Notes: generated by a model from the sequence alone, not told the origin. DNA of 64,000 nucleotides from Sphingopyxis sp. OAS728 (GCF_014873485.1 NZ_JADBDT010000001.1:4148501-4212500), one strand, 5' to 3'. Shown: positions 49,158 to 57,570, numbered from the stretch's first letter. Translations and numbers: made by a program.

Positions 49158-50714
49158 ATGCCCGAACGGGTCGACCTGCCGGGCCATGCCGAACATGAGA
49201 TTGCGCAGCAACGGCTGGCGGCGATCGTCGAATCTTCCGACGATGCCATCATCAGCAAGGACCTGAACGGCGTGGTGGTGAGCTGGAACCACGCCGCCGA
49301 GCGCTTGTTCGGCTATAGCGCGGAAGAGATGATCGGCCAGTCGATCCTTACGCTCATCCCCGACGCGCGCCACGATGAGGAGGCGCTCATTCTCGGCCGC
49401 ATACGGCGCGGCGACCGCGTCGAGCATTTCGAAACCATACGACGCCGCAAGGATGGATCGCTCTTCGACATCTCACTGACCGTATCGCCGATCCGGCGCG
49501 CGGACGGGACCGTGATCGGCGCCTCGAAGATTGCGCGCGACATCACCGACCGTCGGCGCATCGAGGCACAGCTCGCCCGCCAGGCGCGCTCGCTTGCCCA
49601 GCTTAACCGCGTTGCCGCCGTCGTTTCGAAAGACCTCGACCTCGAGCGTATCGTCCAGTCGGTAACGGATATCGCGACCGAACTGAGCGGCGCGCGTTTC
49701 GGCGCCTTCTTCTATAACAAGCTCGACGCCGACGGGGAAAGCTATCTCCTCTTCAGCCTGTCGGGCGCGCCGCGCGAGGCCTTCGAGCGTTTCGGCATGC
49801 CGCGTAACACCGACTTGTTCGACCCGACGTTCCGCGGCGAAGGCGTGGTCCGCTCGCCCGATATCCGCGAGGATCCGCGCTATGGGCGCAATTCGCCTCA
49901 CTACGGCATGCCCGAGGGCCATCTCCCGGTGGTTAGCTATCTTGCGGTACCGGTCGTTTCATCATCGGGAGACGTGCATGGCGGCCTCTTTTTCGGCCAT
50001 GACGAGCCGGCGATGTTCGGCGATGACATCGAGACACTTGTTCTCTATATCGCGGCGCAAGCGGCCGTCGCAATGGACAATGCGCGCCTGCACGAGGCGG
50101 CCCGGAACGAGATCGCCCAAAGACGCCGCGCGGAGGAAGCGCTCGAGCTTTCGCTTGCTGAACTGCGTCACCGCGTCAAAAACAGCCTCGCCATGGTCCA
50201 GGCGATCGCCTCGCAAACCTTTCTGAACGCGCCGGTCGACGAGCGCCACGCATTCGAGGCACGCGTCCGCGCGCTTTCAGAAGCGCATGATCTGCTGACC
50301 GAAAAAAATTGGGGCATCGTGTCGGTCGCCGAGATGATCGAGCGCGCGCTTCACCTTTTCGTCAAACTTCACCCCGGGCGGATATCCCTCGAAGGCCCGG
50401 ACATGGATTTCCCGGCGAGCAAGGCGCTGCTGGTTGCCATGGTCCTGCACGAGCTTGCGACCAATGCCGTGAAATATGGCGCGCTTTCGAACGACACCGG
50501 CCGCGTCACCGTCGATTGGGAAGAACGCGGGGATGCGGACGCGAGCCGCCTCATATTATTCTGGACCGAGACGGGCGGCCCGGCGGTGACCGAGCCTTCG
50601 CGCCGGGGGTTCGGGTCGCGAATGGTCGAGCGCGCGCTGCGCGGGCAGCGCGGCGACGCCGAAATTATCTTCGATCCGGTCGGCGTGCGCTGCACGATCC
50701 AGTTACCCGCCTGA
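49158..50714 (+). CDS. PAS-GAF HWE-type histidine kinase
   Basis: 518 residues. PAS domain about 15-135 (IVESSDDAIISKDLNGVVVSWN, GASKIARDITDRRR), GAF domain about 150-305 (RFGAFFYN, LAVPVVSSSGDVHGGLFFGHD), then phosphoacceptor AELRHRVKNSLAMVQAI and N-box LHELATNAVKYGALS of the HWE/HisKA_2 class. Predicted cytosolic sensor. A weak GGAAC-N16-AGTT element sits at 49081-49105. Its 3' end overlaps the convergent receiver gene by 12 bp. Confidence 0.93.
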   Translation: MPERVDLPGHAEHEIAQQRLAAIVESSDDAIISKDLNGVVVSWNHAAERLFGYSAEEMIGQSILTLIPDARHDEEALILGRIRRGDRVEHFETIRRRKDGSLFDISLTVSPIRRADGTVIGASKIARDITDRRRIEAQLARQARSLAQLNRVAAVVSKDLDLERIVQSVTDIATELSGARFGAFFYNKLDADGESYLLFSLSGAPREAFERFGMPRNTDLFDPTFRGEGVVRSPDIREDPRYGRNSPHYGMPEGHLPVVSYLAVPVVSSSGDVHGGLFFGHDEPAMFGDDIETLVLYIAAQAAVAMDNARLHEAARNEIAQRRRAEEALELSLAELRHRVKNSLAMVQAIASQTFLNAPVDERHAFEARVRALSEAHDLLTEKNWGIVSVAEMIERALHLFVKLHPGRISLEGPDMDFPASKALLVAMVLHELATNAVKYGALSNDTGRVTVDWEERGDADASRLILFWTETGGPAVTEPSRRGFGSRMVERALRGQRGDAEIIFDPVGVRCTIQLPA

Positions 50715-51083
50715 GGCGATCTTCTGCGATTGCGGGCCGGGCAGGGCGGCGAGTGCGGCGTTGAGGCCCTTGATCGTATAGGGCTTCATCAGCACCGGAC
50801 AGCGCGCATAGACGGGTGCCGGCGGCTCGATGAAACCGCCCGTCGCGACGAGAAAGGGGATATTCGCCGCCGCAAGCGCGTCCGCAACGGGGTCGCTCGT
50901 CTCACCATCGGCAAGCACGATATCGATGATCGCCGCGTCGATCTTGCGATCGGACAGGATGGCGAGCGCGCTCGCGACGCAGTCGGCCGACCCCACGGGC
51001 TCGTGCCCCAAGAGTTCCAGATATTCCTCGAGCATCAGGGCAAGGACGGGGTCATCTTCGACGATCAGGACGCGGCTGCTCAT
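50703..51083 (-). CDS. Single-domain response regulator (FATGUY type)
   Basis: 126 residues from ATG 51083. Acidic pair VEDD (8-11), phosphoacceptor Asp54 in AAIIDIVLADG, motif PFLVATGGF (76-84) of the FATGUY family, Lys in LMKPYT. Tail-to-tail overlap of 12 bp with the PAS-GAF kinase gene at 49158 suggests they belong together. This FATGUY type is like SdrG in sphingomonad stress signalling. Confidence 0.9.
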   Translation of the reverse strand: MSSRVLIVEDDPVLALMLEEYLELLGHEPVGSADCVASALAILSDRKIDAAIIDIVLADGETSDPVADALAAANIPFLVATGGFIEPPAPVYARCPVLMKPYTIKGLNAALAALPGPQSQKIASGG

Positions 51084-51180
51084 GATCTTGGCTCCCCAAC
51101 CGCCGTTTGCGGGAAAGCCGAAGCTGACCGGCGCCACGCCGCGGCCACGAGGGGTTGCGGCAACTGCCCGCCATGAGCCT

Positions 51181-51192
51181 TAACATAGGTCA
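51181..51192 (+). promoter_or_regulatory. TAAC-N4-RTYA dyad
   Basis: TAACATAGGTCA, between the receiver gene (minus) and the conserved hypothetical gene at 51302. Confidence 0.35.
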
Positions 51193-51268
51193 GCGAATCG
51201 CGACTTTGCGGGGGCTTGGCCTGCTCCCTTCTCTGAAGCGCCATCGCAACCGGCTCCGGAATGCCTGC

Positions 51269-51293
51269 GCAACCGGCTGCGGTCCTCAACGTT
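51269..51293 (+). promoter_or_regulatory. EcfG-like promoter (GCAAC-N16-CGTT), leaderless spacing
   Basis: GCAAC 51269-51273 and CGTT 51290-51293, 16-bp spacer, ending only 8 bp before ATG 51302; the mRNA would start at or next to the start codon. Confidence 0.5.
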
Positions 51294-51301
51294 TGCGAGA
51301 G

Positions 51302-51673
51302 ATGACATCGCCGAAAGCCAAGAGCAGCCTAAGATCCGCGCCGCGGGTTACGCCCGATGGGCGATATCTTGTCGTTCGCGGCCGGCTCTGGCGAATGTCC
51401 GATCCCGCGCTCGCGGACACCGACCGCCAATCCTATGTCGACCGCTTGATGGACGCGCGGCGCGCCGTCGCGGCTGCACTCAGGTCAGGTGACCCGATAG
51501 CCGAGGCGGCAGCCCGCGCGGACGTCGATGCCGCGAAGCACGCGCTCGGTGAGCGGGGTCCGGTCTGGTGGGACGACGGCGCACCCGATCTCGGACGCAA
51601 GCTGGTATCGAATACGATTTATGCGGACTGGTTTACCGGCGACGAAGCAGACGAAGCTCCGCCCTCTGCGTAA
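51302..51673 (+). CDS. Conserved hypothetical protein (RGPVWWDDGAPDLGRK family)
   Basis: 123 residues from ATG 51302. The strongly conserved core GRYLVVRGRLWR, LMDARRAVAAALRSGD, ALGERGPVWWDDGAPDLGR, NTIYADWF is a family common in sphingomonads and other alphaproteobacteria, of unknown function. No signal peptide. Leaderless-looking EcfG-like promoter at 51269. The initiation codon is not preceded by a ribosome site, consistent with leaderless translation. Confidence 0.75.
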   Translation: MTSPKAKSSLRSAPRVTPDGRYLVVRGRLWRMSDPALADTDRQSYVDRLMDARRAVAAALRSGDPIAEAAARADVDAAKHALGERGPVWWDDGAPDLGRKLVSNTIYADWFTGDEADEAPPSA

Positions 51674-51742
51674 CCGGGCTTCAATGCGAACTTCGCTCCT
51701 CGCCATGCGTATCACTGACATCGACTTTCAAGGAGATACGAG

Positions 51743-52105
51743 ATGACCGAAGACACGACACCGCGCGGCCCGCTCGGAGATGCGCGGCCCGATGGCGCCG
51801 AGCGCGCGCCGACCCCTGGCGGCCAGCCCCAGGAGAAGGTTGAGGACCGCGAAAATGTCGGAACCGTGAAGCCCGAGGATTATCCGCTCGGCGACCGCGC
51901 TTCGGCGGACACGGCGGGCCTCAACCGCGGCCATCGCCGCAGCACCGGCAGCGGACCGGTCAGCGGAAGCGGTGCGGGCGCGGGCGGGAAGGGCAATCCC
52001 GAAGATTATGACAGCGATCCCCAGGGCGGCGGCGGCAAGGCCGGCGTGCGCACCGACAACGGTCCGAAGGACGGCGCCGACGCGCCGGTAGGTGGCAGCC
52101 GATAA
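51743..52105 (+). CDS. Hydrophilic disordered protein of unknown function
   Basis: 120 residues from ATG 51743 with AAGGAGAT upstream. Rich in Gly, Asp, Pro, Arg and Ser with no hydrophobic core (GNPEDYDSDPQGGGGKAG). Gly/Asp-rich small proteins of this kind occur near stress loci, some behaving like desiccation protectants; the link here is inference. No known family recognised. Confidence 0.6.
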   Translation: MTEDTTPRGPLGDARPDGAERAPTPGGQPQEKVEDRENVGTVKPEDYPLGDRASADTAGLNRGHRRSTGSGPVSGSGAGAGGKGNPEDYDSDPQGGGGKAGVRTDNGPKDGADAPVGGSR

Positions 52106-52131
52106 GTCTCTCGAGCTCGCGCCGGCGCGGA

Positions 52132-52569
52132 TCAGCCTTCGGTTCGGCCCGGAGGCAGTCCGCGCGTCGCGGGCCTAAGCGCATTATAACGTGGGAGCCC
52201 GTCGAGCGGGAGAGCCCATAAGGGTGCTTCCGCGACGTAAAGCCGGAACTCCGGCGTCACCGCGCCAGGATCGTCGAGCGTTCCGACGGTGATATCGATC
52301 TCCGTCGGTTGGTGCGCGACGTGGATGGTAAGGGGAGAACCGCAGTCGCGGCAATAAGTGCGGGTGCCAAAGGCCGTGGAGGCGAAGCGGCCGACCCGGT
52401 CCTCGCCCTCGACAATCTCATAGTCGCTTGCCGCAACCGTCGTGAACACCATCGCCCCGGACCCCGACACATGTTGGCAGACCCTGCAGTGGCACCAGCC
52501 GGTGTCATAAGGTTCAGCGTTCAGCCGATAACGCACCGCCTTGCAGGCGCAGCCACCGTTCAGTATCAC
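52132..52569 (-). CDS. GFA/CENP-V domain zinc-binding protein
   Basis: 145 residues from GTG 52569, which overlaps the xth stop by 4 bp. Zinc-site Cys residues sit in GGCACKAVRY, GWCHCRVCQHVSG and TYCRDCGSPL, as in glutathione-dependent formaldehyde-activating enzymes and CENP-V domains. Function is unknown for most members. It is the last gene of the ligD-xth-GFA operon. Confidence 0.9.
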   Translation of the reverse strand: MILNGGCACKAVRYRLNAEPYDTGWCHCRVCQHVSGSGAMVFTTVAASDYEIVEGEDRVGRFASTAFGTRTYCRDCGSPLTIHVAHQPTEIDITVGTLDDPGAVTPEFRLYVAEAPLWALPLDGLPRYNALRPATRGLPPGRTEG

Positions 52570-53375
52570 TTTTCTTGGCCTTTCCTGTCACGCGCTGACC
52601 TCGCGGCGGCGAGTTCGACCCATGCGGGTGCATGGTCGCTTGTCTTGTCCCATCCACGCGGCCTTGTATCGACGCCGGCGGCGCTCAGCTTCTTGGTCGC
52701 GGGCGGGTTGAGGAGCAGATGGTCGATACGGATGCCCGCGTTACGCTCGAACGACTGCCGCCAATATGCCCAGAAACTGTAGATTCGCTGATCGGGATGG
52801 AGATGGCGGATAGCGTCGGTCCAGCCCAGGTCGAGCAGGCGCTGATAGGCTGCCTTTGCTTCGGGCGCGAAGAGCGCGTCATCCTTCCAGTTTTCAGGCT
52901 TGTAGACGTCGAGATCGGTCGGAATGACATTATAGTCGCCGCACGCGACGACGGGCGCATCGAGGTCGAAGAGCGAAGCGAGATGGACATGAAGCCGCTC
53001 CATCCAGCGCAGCTTGTAATCGAACTTCGGACCTGGCCAGGGATTGCCGTTCGGAAGATAGAGCCCCGCCACGAGGATGCCGCCGACGGCGGCCTCGATA
53101 TAACGGCTCTGCTCGTCGGCGGGATCGCCGGGAAGTCCGCGCCGCGTCTCGTGAATCTCCCCGATCCGGCTCAGCATGGCCACTCCGTTCCAGCGGCTCT
53201 GGCCATGCCAGATCACGTCATAGCCCGCGTCGCGGATCTCCTTTTCCGGAAATTTTTCCTGCGGCGCCTTCAGTTCCTGGAGGCAGACGATGTCGGGCTC
53301 TGCCAGCGCGAGCCATTTAAGCAATATGGGCAGGCGCCCGCCGATACCGTTCACGTTGTAGGTCGCGATTTTCAC
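52566..53375 (-). CDS. xth: Exodeoxyribonuclease III family AP endonuclease
   Basis: 269 residues from GTG 53375, overlapping ligD's stop by 4 bp (GTGA). It cleaves abasic sites in base excision repair. The ExoIII signatures are present: KIATYNVNGI near residue 2, CLQELK, VACGDYNVIPTDLDVY, RIDHLLL and the end DHAPAWVEL with the catalytic His. Pairing with ligD suggests a role in end processing, filling in for the missing nuclease domain of this LigD. Confidence 0.92.
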   Translation of the reverse strand: MKIATYNVNGIGGRLPILLKWLALAEPDIVCLQELKAPQEKFPEKEIRDAGYDVIWHGQSRWNGVAMLSRIGEIHETRRGLPGDPADEQSRYIEAAVGGILVAGLYLPNGNPWPGPKFDYKLRWMERLHVHLASLFDLDAPVVACGDYNVIPTDLDVYKPENWKDDALFAPEAKAAYQRLLDLGWTDAIRHLHPDQRIYSFWAYWRQSFERNAGIRIDHLLLNPPATKKLSAAGVDTRPRGWDKTSDHAPAWVELAAARSARDRKGQEK

Positions 53376-55207
53376 AGGTCGGGCAGTGCCTGGTCGGCGC
53401 GCCCCCAGCCTTGCAGGGACTTGAGATCCGCGCGCTTGAGCAGGAGTGCCGCGTCGGTGATGCGAAAATGCGACGGCTTGTCGATCGTCTCCATTTCCTT
53501 CCACGTGATCGGAGCGGCGACGGGCGCGCTCTCGCGGGCGCGCGCCGAGTAAGGCATGACCGCGGTCGCGCCGCGCTGATTGCGCAGATAGTCGACGAAG
53601 ATGCGGCCCTTGCGCTGCGCCTTGGGCAATGCCGATGTAAATTTCTCTGGATCCATTTGGGCCACCGCCTGTGCGAGCCGATAAGCGAAATCCTTGACCT
53701 CGGGCCATTCGGCGCGCGGGGTGAGCGGCGCTATCACATGCACGCCCTTGCCGCCGGTGAGCATCGGAAACGTCTCAAGCCCCATCGATTTCAGGATATC
53801 GCGGAACTGGAAAGCGGCCATGCGCACCGCCTCGAAGTCGAGACCGACGTCCGGGTCGAGGTCGAAGACCAGCCGATCGGCCTTCTCGACATCCTCGATG
53901 CGCGCGCCCCAGCCGTGAAATTCGATCGTGCCCATCTGGACGCAGGTAAGCAGCCCGTCGGGTGTGTCCATGTACAGATAGGGCTCGGTCTCGCCGTCCT
54001 TCTCAACGATCGCGACATGCTTGACTGCCTCACCGAAACTTCCCGCGTCATGCTTCTGGAAGAAGCATTTCTTGGCGCGCCCCTGCGGACAGCGCACGAG
54101 GCTGATCGGCCGCGAGCCCGCCCAGGGCAGCATGATCGCGGCCACCGCAGCATAATAATCGGCGAGCTCCCCCTTCGTCAGATTGGCCTCGGGAAAGATC
54201 ACACGGTCGCGGTTGCTGATCGGCACCGCGGCCGGGTGCGCCGCCTGGCCGGCGTCGGCCTCGGTTTCGATCACGACGGCCTCCGGTTTCTTGTCTTCGC
54301 GAAGGCCGAGATAGCTTGGATGCCTCAGCGTCCCCTCGCGCGTCATCTCGGTGTAGGCAATCTCGGCAACAAGCTTTGGCTTGATCCAGTGTGCGCCCCG
54401 AACCTGCGATCTCGGCGCCTTGACTGTCGGCTGCTTCTGTTCGAGCGGCTTCATCAACGCCTGAAGGCGGAAGAGTTCCTCGGTATCGAAGCCGGTACCG
54501 ACCTTGCCGGCATAGCGAAGTTCGCCATTCTCGTGAACGCCGAGCATGAGCGAGCGGAACGACCGGGACGTGTCGGAGGGCGTCCAACCGACGATAACGA
54601 ACTCTTGCCGTTTGATGCATTTGGTCTTCAGCCAGCTGCCGCTCCGCGAGCCGATATAGCGGGCCTCGGCACGTTTTGAGATCACGCCCTCGAGCCCGGC
54701 TGCGCAGAAGCTCGCAAGCAGCTTCTCGCCACTGCCCTCGATATGATCCGAGAAGCGAATGCGTTTGCTTGCCTTGGGCAGCAGCGCCGCTAGCCGAGCC
54801 TTGCGTTCGGTCAGCGGCAGCGCTGTCAGGTCCTCGCCGTCGAGCTCGAGGAGGTCGAACGCGAAAAAGTCGATCAGATCGGGAGAGCTTTTGAGAGCGT
54901 TTTGCAGTGACTGGAAATTGGAGCGGCCATCGGAATCGAGGACCACCGCCTCTCCGTCGACGAGGGCGCTGCGGACCTTGAGGCGGGCCGCCTCAGCGAG
55001 CAGCGGCTCGAACCGTTCCGACCAATCCAGTCCCGACCGGGTAAAGGCGCGCGCTTCGGCCCCGCCCACGGCGACGAGAAGCCGATAGCCGTCATATTTC
55101 ATCTCGTGCAGCCAGCCGCTGCCAGTCGGCACGCTATCGACCAACGTTGCGAGCTGGACCGGTCGAAACGGGGGAGGAGACTGGTTCGGGCGCTTGCGTG
55201 TGGGCAT
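53372..55207 (-). CDS. ligD: Bacterial NHEJ ATP-dependent DNA ligase LigD (ligase-polymerase form)
   Basis: 611 residues from ATG 55207; the upstream frame carries no ribosome site. The N-terminal ligase domain has the adenylated Lys37 in HEMKYDGYR, with EGVISKRAEARY and WLKTKC. The C-terminal polymerase domain (about 330-600) carries RVIFPEANLTKGELADYYAAV, HGWGARIEDVEKADRLVFDLDPD and GVHVIAPL. The usual N-terminal phosphoesterase domain of ~840-residue LigD is absent. It acts with Ku in break repair. Confidence 0.95.
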   Translation of the reverse strand: MPTRKRPNQSPPPFRPVQLATLVDSVPTGSGWLHEMKYDGYRLLVAVGGAEARAFTRSGLDWSERFEPLLAEAARLKVRSALVDGEAVVLDSDGRSNFQSLQNALKSSPDLIDFFAFDLLELDGEDLTALPLTERKARLAALLPKASKRIRFSDHIEGSGEKLLASFCAAGLEGVISKRAEARYIGSRSGSWLKTKCIKRQEFVIVGWTPSDTSRSFRSLMLGVHENGELRYAGKVGTGFDTEELFRLQALMKPLEQKQPTVKAPRSQVRGAHWIKPKLVAEIAYTEMTREGTLRHPSYLGLREDKKPEAVVIETEADAGQAAHPAAVPISNRDRVIFPEANLTKGELADYYAAVAAIMLPWAGSRPISLVRCPQGRAKKCFFQKHDAGSFGEAVKHVAIVEKDGETEPYLYMDTPDGLLTCVQMGTIEFHGWGARIEDVEKADRLVFDLDPDVGLDFEAVRMAAFQFRDILKSMGLETFPMLTGGKGVHVIAPLTPRAEWPEVKDFAYRLAQAVAQMDPEKFTSALPKAQRKGRIFVDYLRNQRGATAVMPYSARARESAPVAAPITWKEMETIDKPSHFRITDAALLLKRADLKSLQGWGRADQALPDL

Positions 55208-55215
55208 GACGTTCA

Positions 55216-55240
55216 GACGTTCCGCCAGATAGTTCGTTCC
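55216..55240 (-). promoter_or_regulatory. EcfG-type promoter (GGAAC-N16-CGTC) for ligD, leaderless spacing
   Basis: Minus-strand GGAAC 55240-55236 and CGTC 55219-55216, 16-bp spacer, ending 8 bp before ATG 55207. Confidence 0.5.
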
Positions 55241-55277
55241 GGGGCCGAGGAGCGCCAACTTCGCGGCGCTCCCTGCC

Positions 55278-56054
55278 TCATTCGAGCCTCGGACTGACGA
55301 CACCCGACGTGTAGCGCAGGTTGTTTTGCACATGCCGCACCCCCACTACGTCCTCGGCGCAATCCTCTGCGCGCCGTTTCGACCGGCGATCCTCCACGGT
55401 GCCCGCCAGCGTCACCTCGCCGTTGAGGACGCTGACCTCGATTTCCGACGCATCGACCCATATGTCCTCGGTCAGCCTGTCGTTGACATCTTCCCGGATG
55501 CGCTCGTCGGCGCGGGTATAATTTTTCGGGCCGCGGCCGCGATGATCCTTCTCGCGCCTCCGCCGCGCGTCGCGATCGCCGAGCCAGGACATGAATTCGT
55601 CGCCGGCGCGATCGAAAAAGCTGCGGCCGCCCTCACGATCGTCGGCGCCGCGCTGCGGTTGGTTTCCGTAAGGCGAATAACCCGGTGTCGGAGGGAAACC
55701 GAGTTCGCTTGGCCAGCCGAATCCCCTGCCGCCGCCTTCGCCGCGCCGGATCTCGCGCTGGTCGGCCCGGCCGTACGGGTTGTACCGCCCACTGCGCCCA
55801 TCATATGACGCGGCGCGCGGGTGCTGTTCGAACCCCCGATGGCGACTATGGTCCCGCGGCGGGTATCCATCCTCGTCACTGCCGCGCCGCGCCTGGCCGA
55901 ACCGGTCTGCGCCGCGCTCTTCATCGTCATACGCTGCATAGGACCGTGCGATGTCGCCGCCCCGGCCTCCACCCCGGCGCGGCGAAATCCCGTCATCATC
56001 GGCTCTGCCGTCGTCGTCGCTGCGGCGCGGGCCGCGTTCGTCGAACCTGTCCAT
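55278..56054 (-). CDS. BON-domain protein with long charged N-terminus
   Basis: 258 residues from ATG 56054, with AAGGAG upstream. Residues 1-180 are Arg/Asp/Gly-rich and disordered (for example GYPPRDHSRHRGFEQHPR). A BON domain covers about 185-250: ERIREDVNDRLTEDIWVDASEIEVSVLNGEVTLAGTV then DVVGVRHVQNNLRY. BON proteins bind phospholipid and support envelope stress. A near-consensus EcfG promoter with N17 spacer is upstream. Confidence 0.88.
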   Translation of the reverse strand: MDRFDERGPRRSDDDGRADDDGISPRRGGGRGGDIARSYAAYDDEERGADRFGQARRGSDEDGYPPRDHSRHRGFEQHPRAASYDGRSGRYNPYGRADQREIRRGEGGGRGFGWPSELGFPPTPGYSPYGNQPQRGADDREGGRSFFDRAGDEFMSWLGDRDARRRREKDHRGRGPKNYTRADERIREDVNDRLTEDIWVDASEIEVSVLNGEVTLAGTVEDRRSKRRAEDCAEDVVGVRHVQNNLRYTSGVVSPRLE

Positions 56055-56114
56055 ATGTCCGCTCCTTCGTCGATGAGAGATCGCGCGTTGCAGCGACCTC
56101 ATGGCTGACAGGGT

Positions 56115-56140
56115 GACGAACCGGCAATATCAAAGGTTCC
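56115..56140 (-). promoter_or_regulatory. EcfG-like promoter (GGAAC-N17-CGTC) for BON protein
   Basis: Minus-strand GGAAC 56140-56136 and CGTC 56118-56115, 17-bp spacer, 60 bp before ATG 56054. Confidence 0.5.
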
Positions 56141-56269
56141 GGCAACGCTCGCCCCGCCGATCGAAAACTGCTTCTGTTCGAGCCGCGATTTCAAACCATC
56201 GGGATGGAGATGGCCGGGCATGCCGGCGACATCTGCAGCGTGGGCCGGCGCTGCATCGCGGCGGGATTT

Positions 56270-56566
56270 TCATCCGGCCGCGCGTTTTCGGCGCGTTTCC
56301 CAACCCTTTTTGGCGGCGGCGGAGCGATCGGCGGCGCTTCGGCTCGAACCGCCTTTCTTGCCGCCCTTGCGCGAGGATTCGTGCGTGTCCTTCTTGCCGC
56401 GGCCCGAGCCCGATTTGTTGCCGCCGCCCGATTCCTTGTTCACCGTCGCCCAGGCACGGCTCTCGGCTTCCTTCTTGCCAACGCCGCGCTTCTCATAGCC
56501 TTGCTCGATATGCTCGGCCTTGCGTTTCTGCTTGTCGGTGTAGCTGGACTTGTCGCCGCGGGGCAT
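56270..56566 (-). CDS. Small basic stress-type protein (often annotated plasmid stabilization)
   Basis: 98 residues from ATG 56566, preceded by AAGGAG. The pattern MPRGDKSSYTDKQKRKAEHIEQ, then YEKRGVGKKEAESRAWATVNKES and a Gly/Ser/Lys-rich tail, is common in sphingomonads and rhizobia, frequently mislabelled plasmid stabilization. It is Lys/Arg-rich and may bind nucleic acid. An EcfG-like element at 56595-56619 lies upstream. Confidence 0.8.
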   Translation of the reverse strand: MPRGDKSSYTDKQKRKAEHIEQGYEKRGVGKKEAESRAWATVNKESGGGNKSGSGRGKKDTHESSRKGGKKGGSSRSAADRSAAAKKGWETRRKRAAG

Positions 56567-56594
56567 CGCTGTTCTCCTTAGCTCTCCCGTTTCG

Positions 56595-56619
56595 AACCGG
56601 GGACGGCGCAGGAAGTTCC
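56595..56619 (-). promoter_or_regulatory. EcfG-like promoter (GGAAC-N16-GGTT)
   Basis: Minus-strand GGAAC 56619-56615 and GGTT 56598-56595, 16-bp spacer, 28 bp before ATG 56566. Confidence 0.45.
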
Positions 56620-56658
56620 ACATCGAGCGCGTCGCATGGGGGGATAACCGTCCGGATT

Positions 56659-56670
56659 TAACCTGCGTTA
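56659..56670 (+). promoter_or_regulatory. TAACCTG dyad centred between divergent promoters
   Basis: TAACCTGCGTTA; 39 bp separate it from the minus-strand GGAAC at 56619 and 39 bp from the plus-strand GGAAC at 56710. Confidence 0.5.
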
Positions 56671-56709
56671 GCAGCTTCGCCGAAACTCGTCCGTCGGGCT
56701 GCTCGCTAG

Positions 56710-56734
56710 GGAACTTCGAAGGCGTCCGGACGTC
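56710..56734 (+). promoter_or_regulatory. EcfG-type promoter (GGAAC-N16-CGTC) for SDR gene
   Basis: GGAAC 56710-56714 and CGTC 56731-56734, 16-bp spacer, 34 bp before ATG 56769. Confidence 0.55.
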
Positions 56735-56768
56735 GCTCGGGTGCGGGTGGGGCAAGAAGGAGCCCCGA

Positions 56769-57524
56769 ATGATCAACGAACGCGACGCCCACACCGAACA
56801 GCCAAGCCTCGACGGGCGCGGCGCAATCATCACTGGCGGCACGACGGGTATCGGACGCGCGATCGCCATTCTCCTCGCAAGTTATGGCGTGCGGGTCTTC
56901 GTCTGCGGCCGGACGCCGGAGCACCTCGACGATGCGCTCAAGCGTATCGACGAGGTCGGCGAGGGCGATGGCATCAATGTCGACCTGTCGGTAGCCGAGG
57001 ATGTCGACCGCTTCTTCGAGGCGGCCGAGGCCTATCTCGGCACGATCGACATCGCGGTCATCAACGCCGCCATTCCTGCCGCGGCGCTGGCCGACAGCGG
57101 CGAGAGCGAGACGCGCTATCAGCTCGATACCGATCTTACCGCATATCTTATCTGCGCTCAGGAGGCCGCCCGGCGGATGTCCGCGGGGAGCGATATCATC
57201 TTCATCGGTTCGATGTCGGCGGTCTCGAAGGGCCCCGGCAGCTCTATCTATGTCGCCGCGAAGTCCGGTATCCAGGGATTTGTTCCTTCGTTCAGAAAGG
57301 AACTGGCCGAAGAGGATATCAAGGTCGGGTTGATCGAGCCCGGTTTCACCGGCGCCGATTTCCAATATCCGGAGTTTCCGCCCGAGAAGCAGCGTGAGCT
57401 CATCAACGCCGACAAGATGCTGCGCGCCGAAGATATCGCGGCGGCCACATATTTCATGCTGACGCAGCCGCGCCGCACCGCGGTGTCGCTCATGCGCGTC
57501 GAGACGCGCCTCGAGCACCCCTGA
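56769..57524 (+). CDS. SDR-family oxidoreductase
   Basis: 251 residues from ATG 56769, with AAGGAG upstream; longer readings have no ribosome site. Rossmann motif TGGTTGIGRA at about 22-31, catalytic Ser (GSMSAVS) and Tyr-x-x-x-Lys (YVAAK) triad, and the PGFTGADF substrate loop. Short-chain dehydrogenase with unknown substrate. It precedes the hemerythrin gene by 46 bp and probably shares its stress promoter. Confidence 0.9.
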   Translation: MINERDAHTEQPSLDGRGAIITGGTTGIGRAIAILLASYGVRVFVCGRTPEHLDDALKRIDEVGEGDGINVDLSVAEDVDRFFEAAEAYLGTIDIAVINAAIPAAALADSGESETRYQLDTDLTAYLICAQEAARRMSAGSDIIFIGSMSAVSKGPGSSIYVAAKSGIQGFVPSFRKELAEEDIKVGLIEPGFTGADFQYPEFPPEKQRELINADKMLRAEDIAAATYFMLTQPRRTAVSLMRVETRLEHP

Positions 57525-57570
57525 AAAAATATCCCGGCCCAGGATCTCACTTCATCATAAGGATCATATC

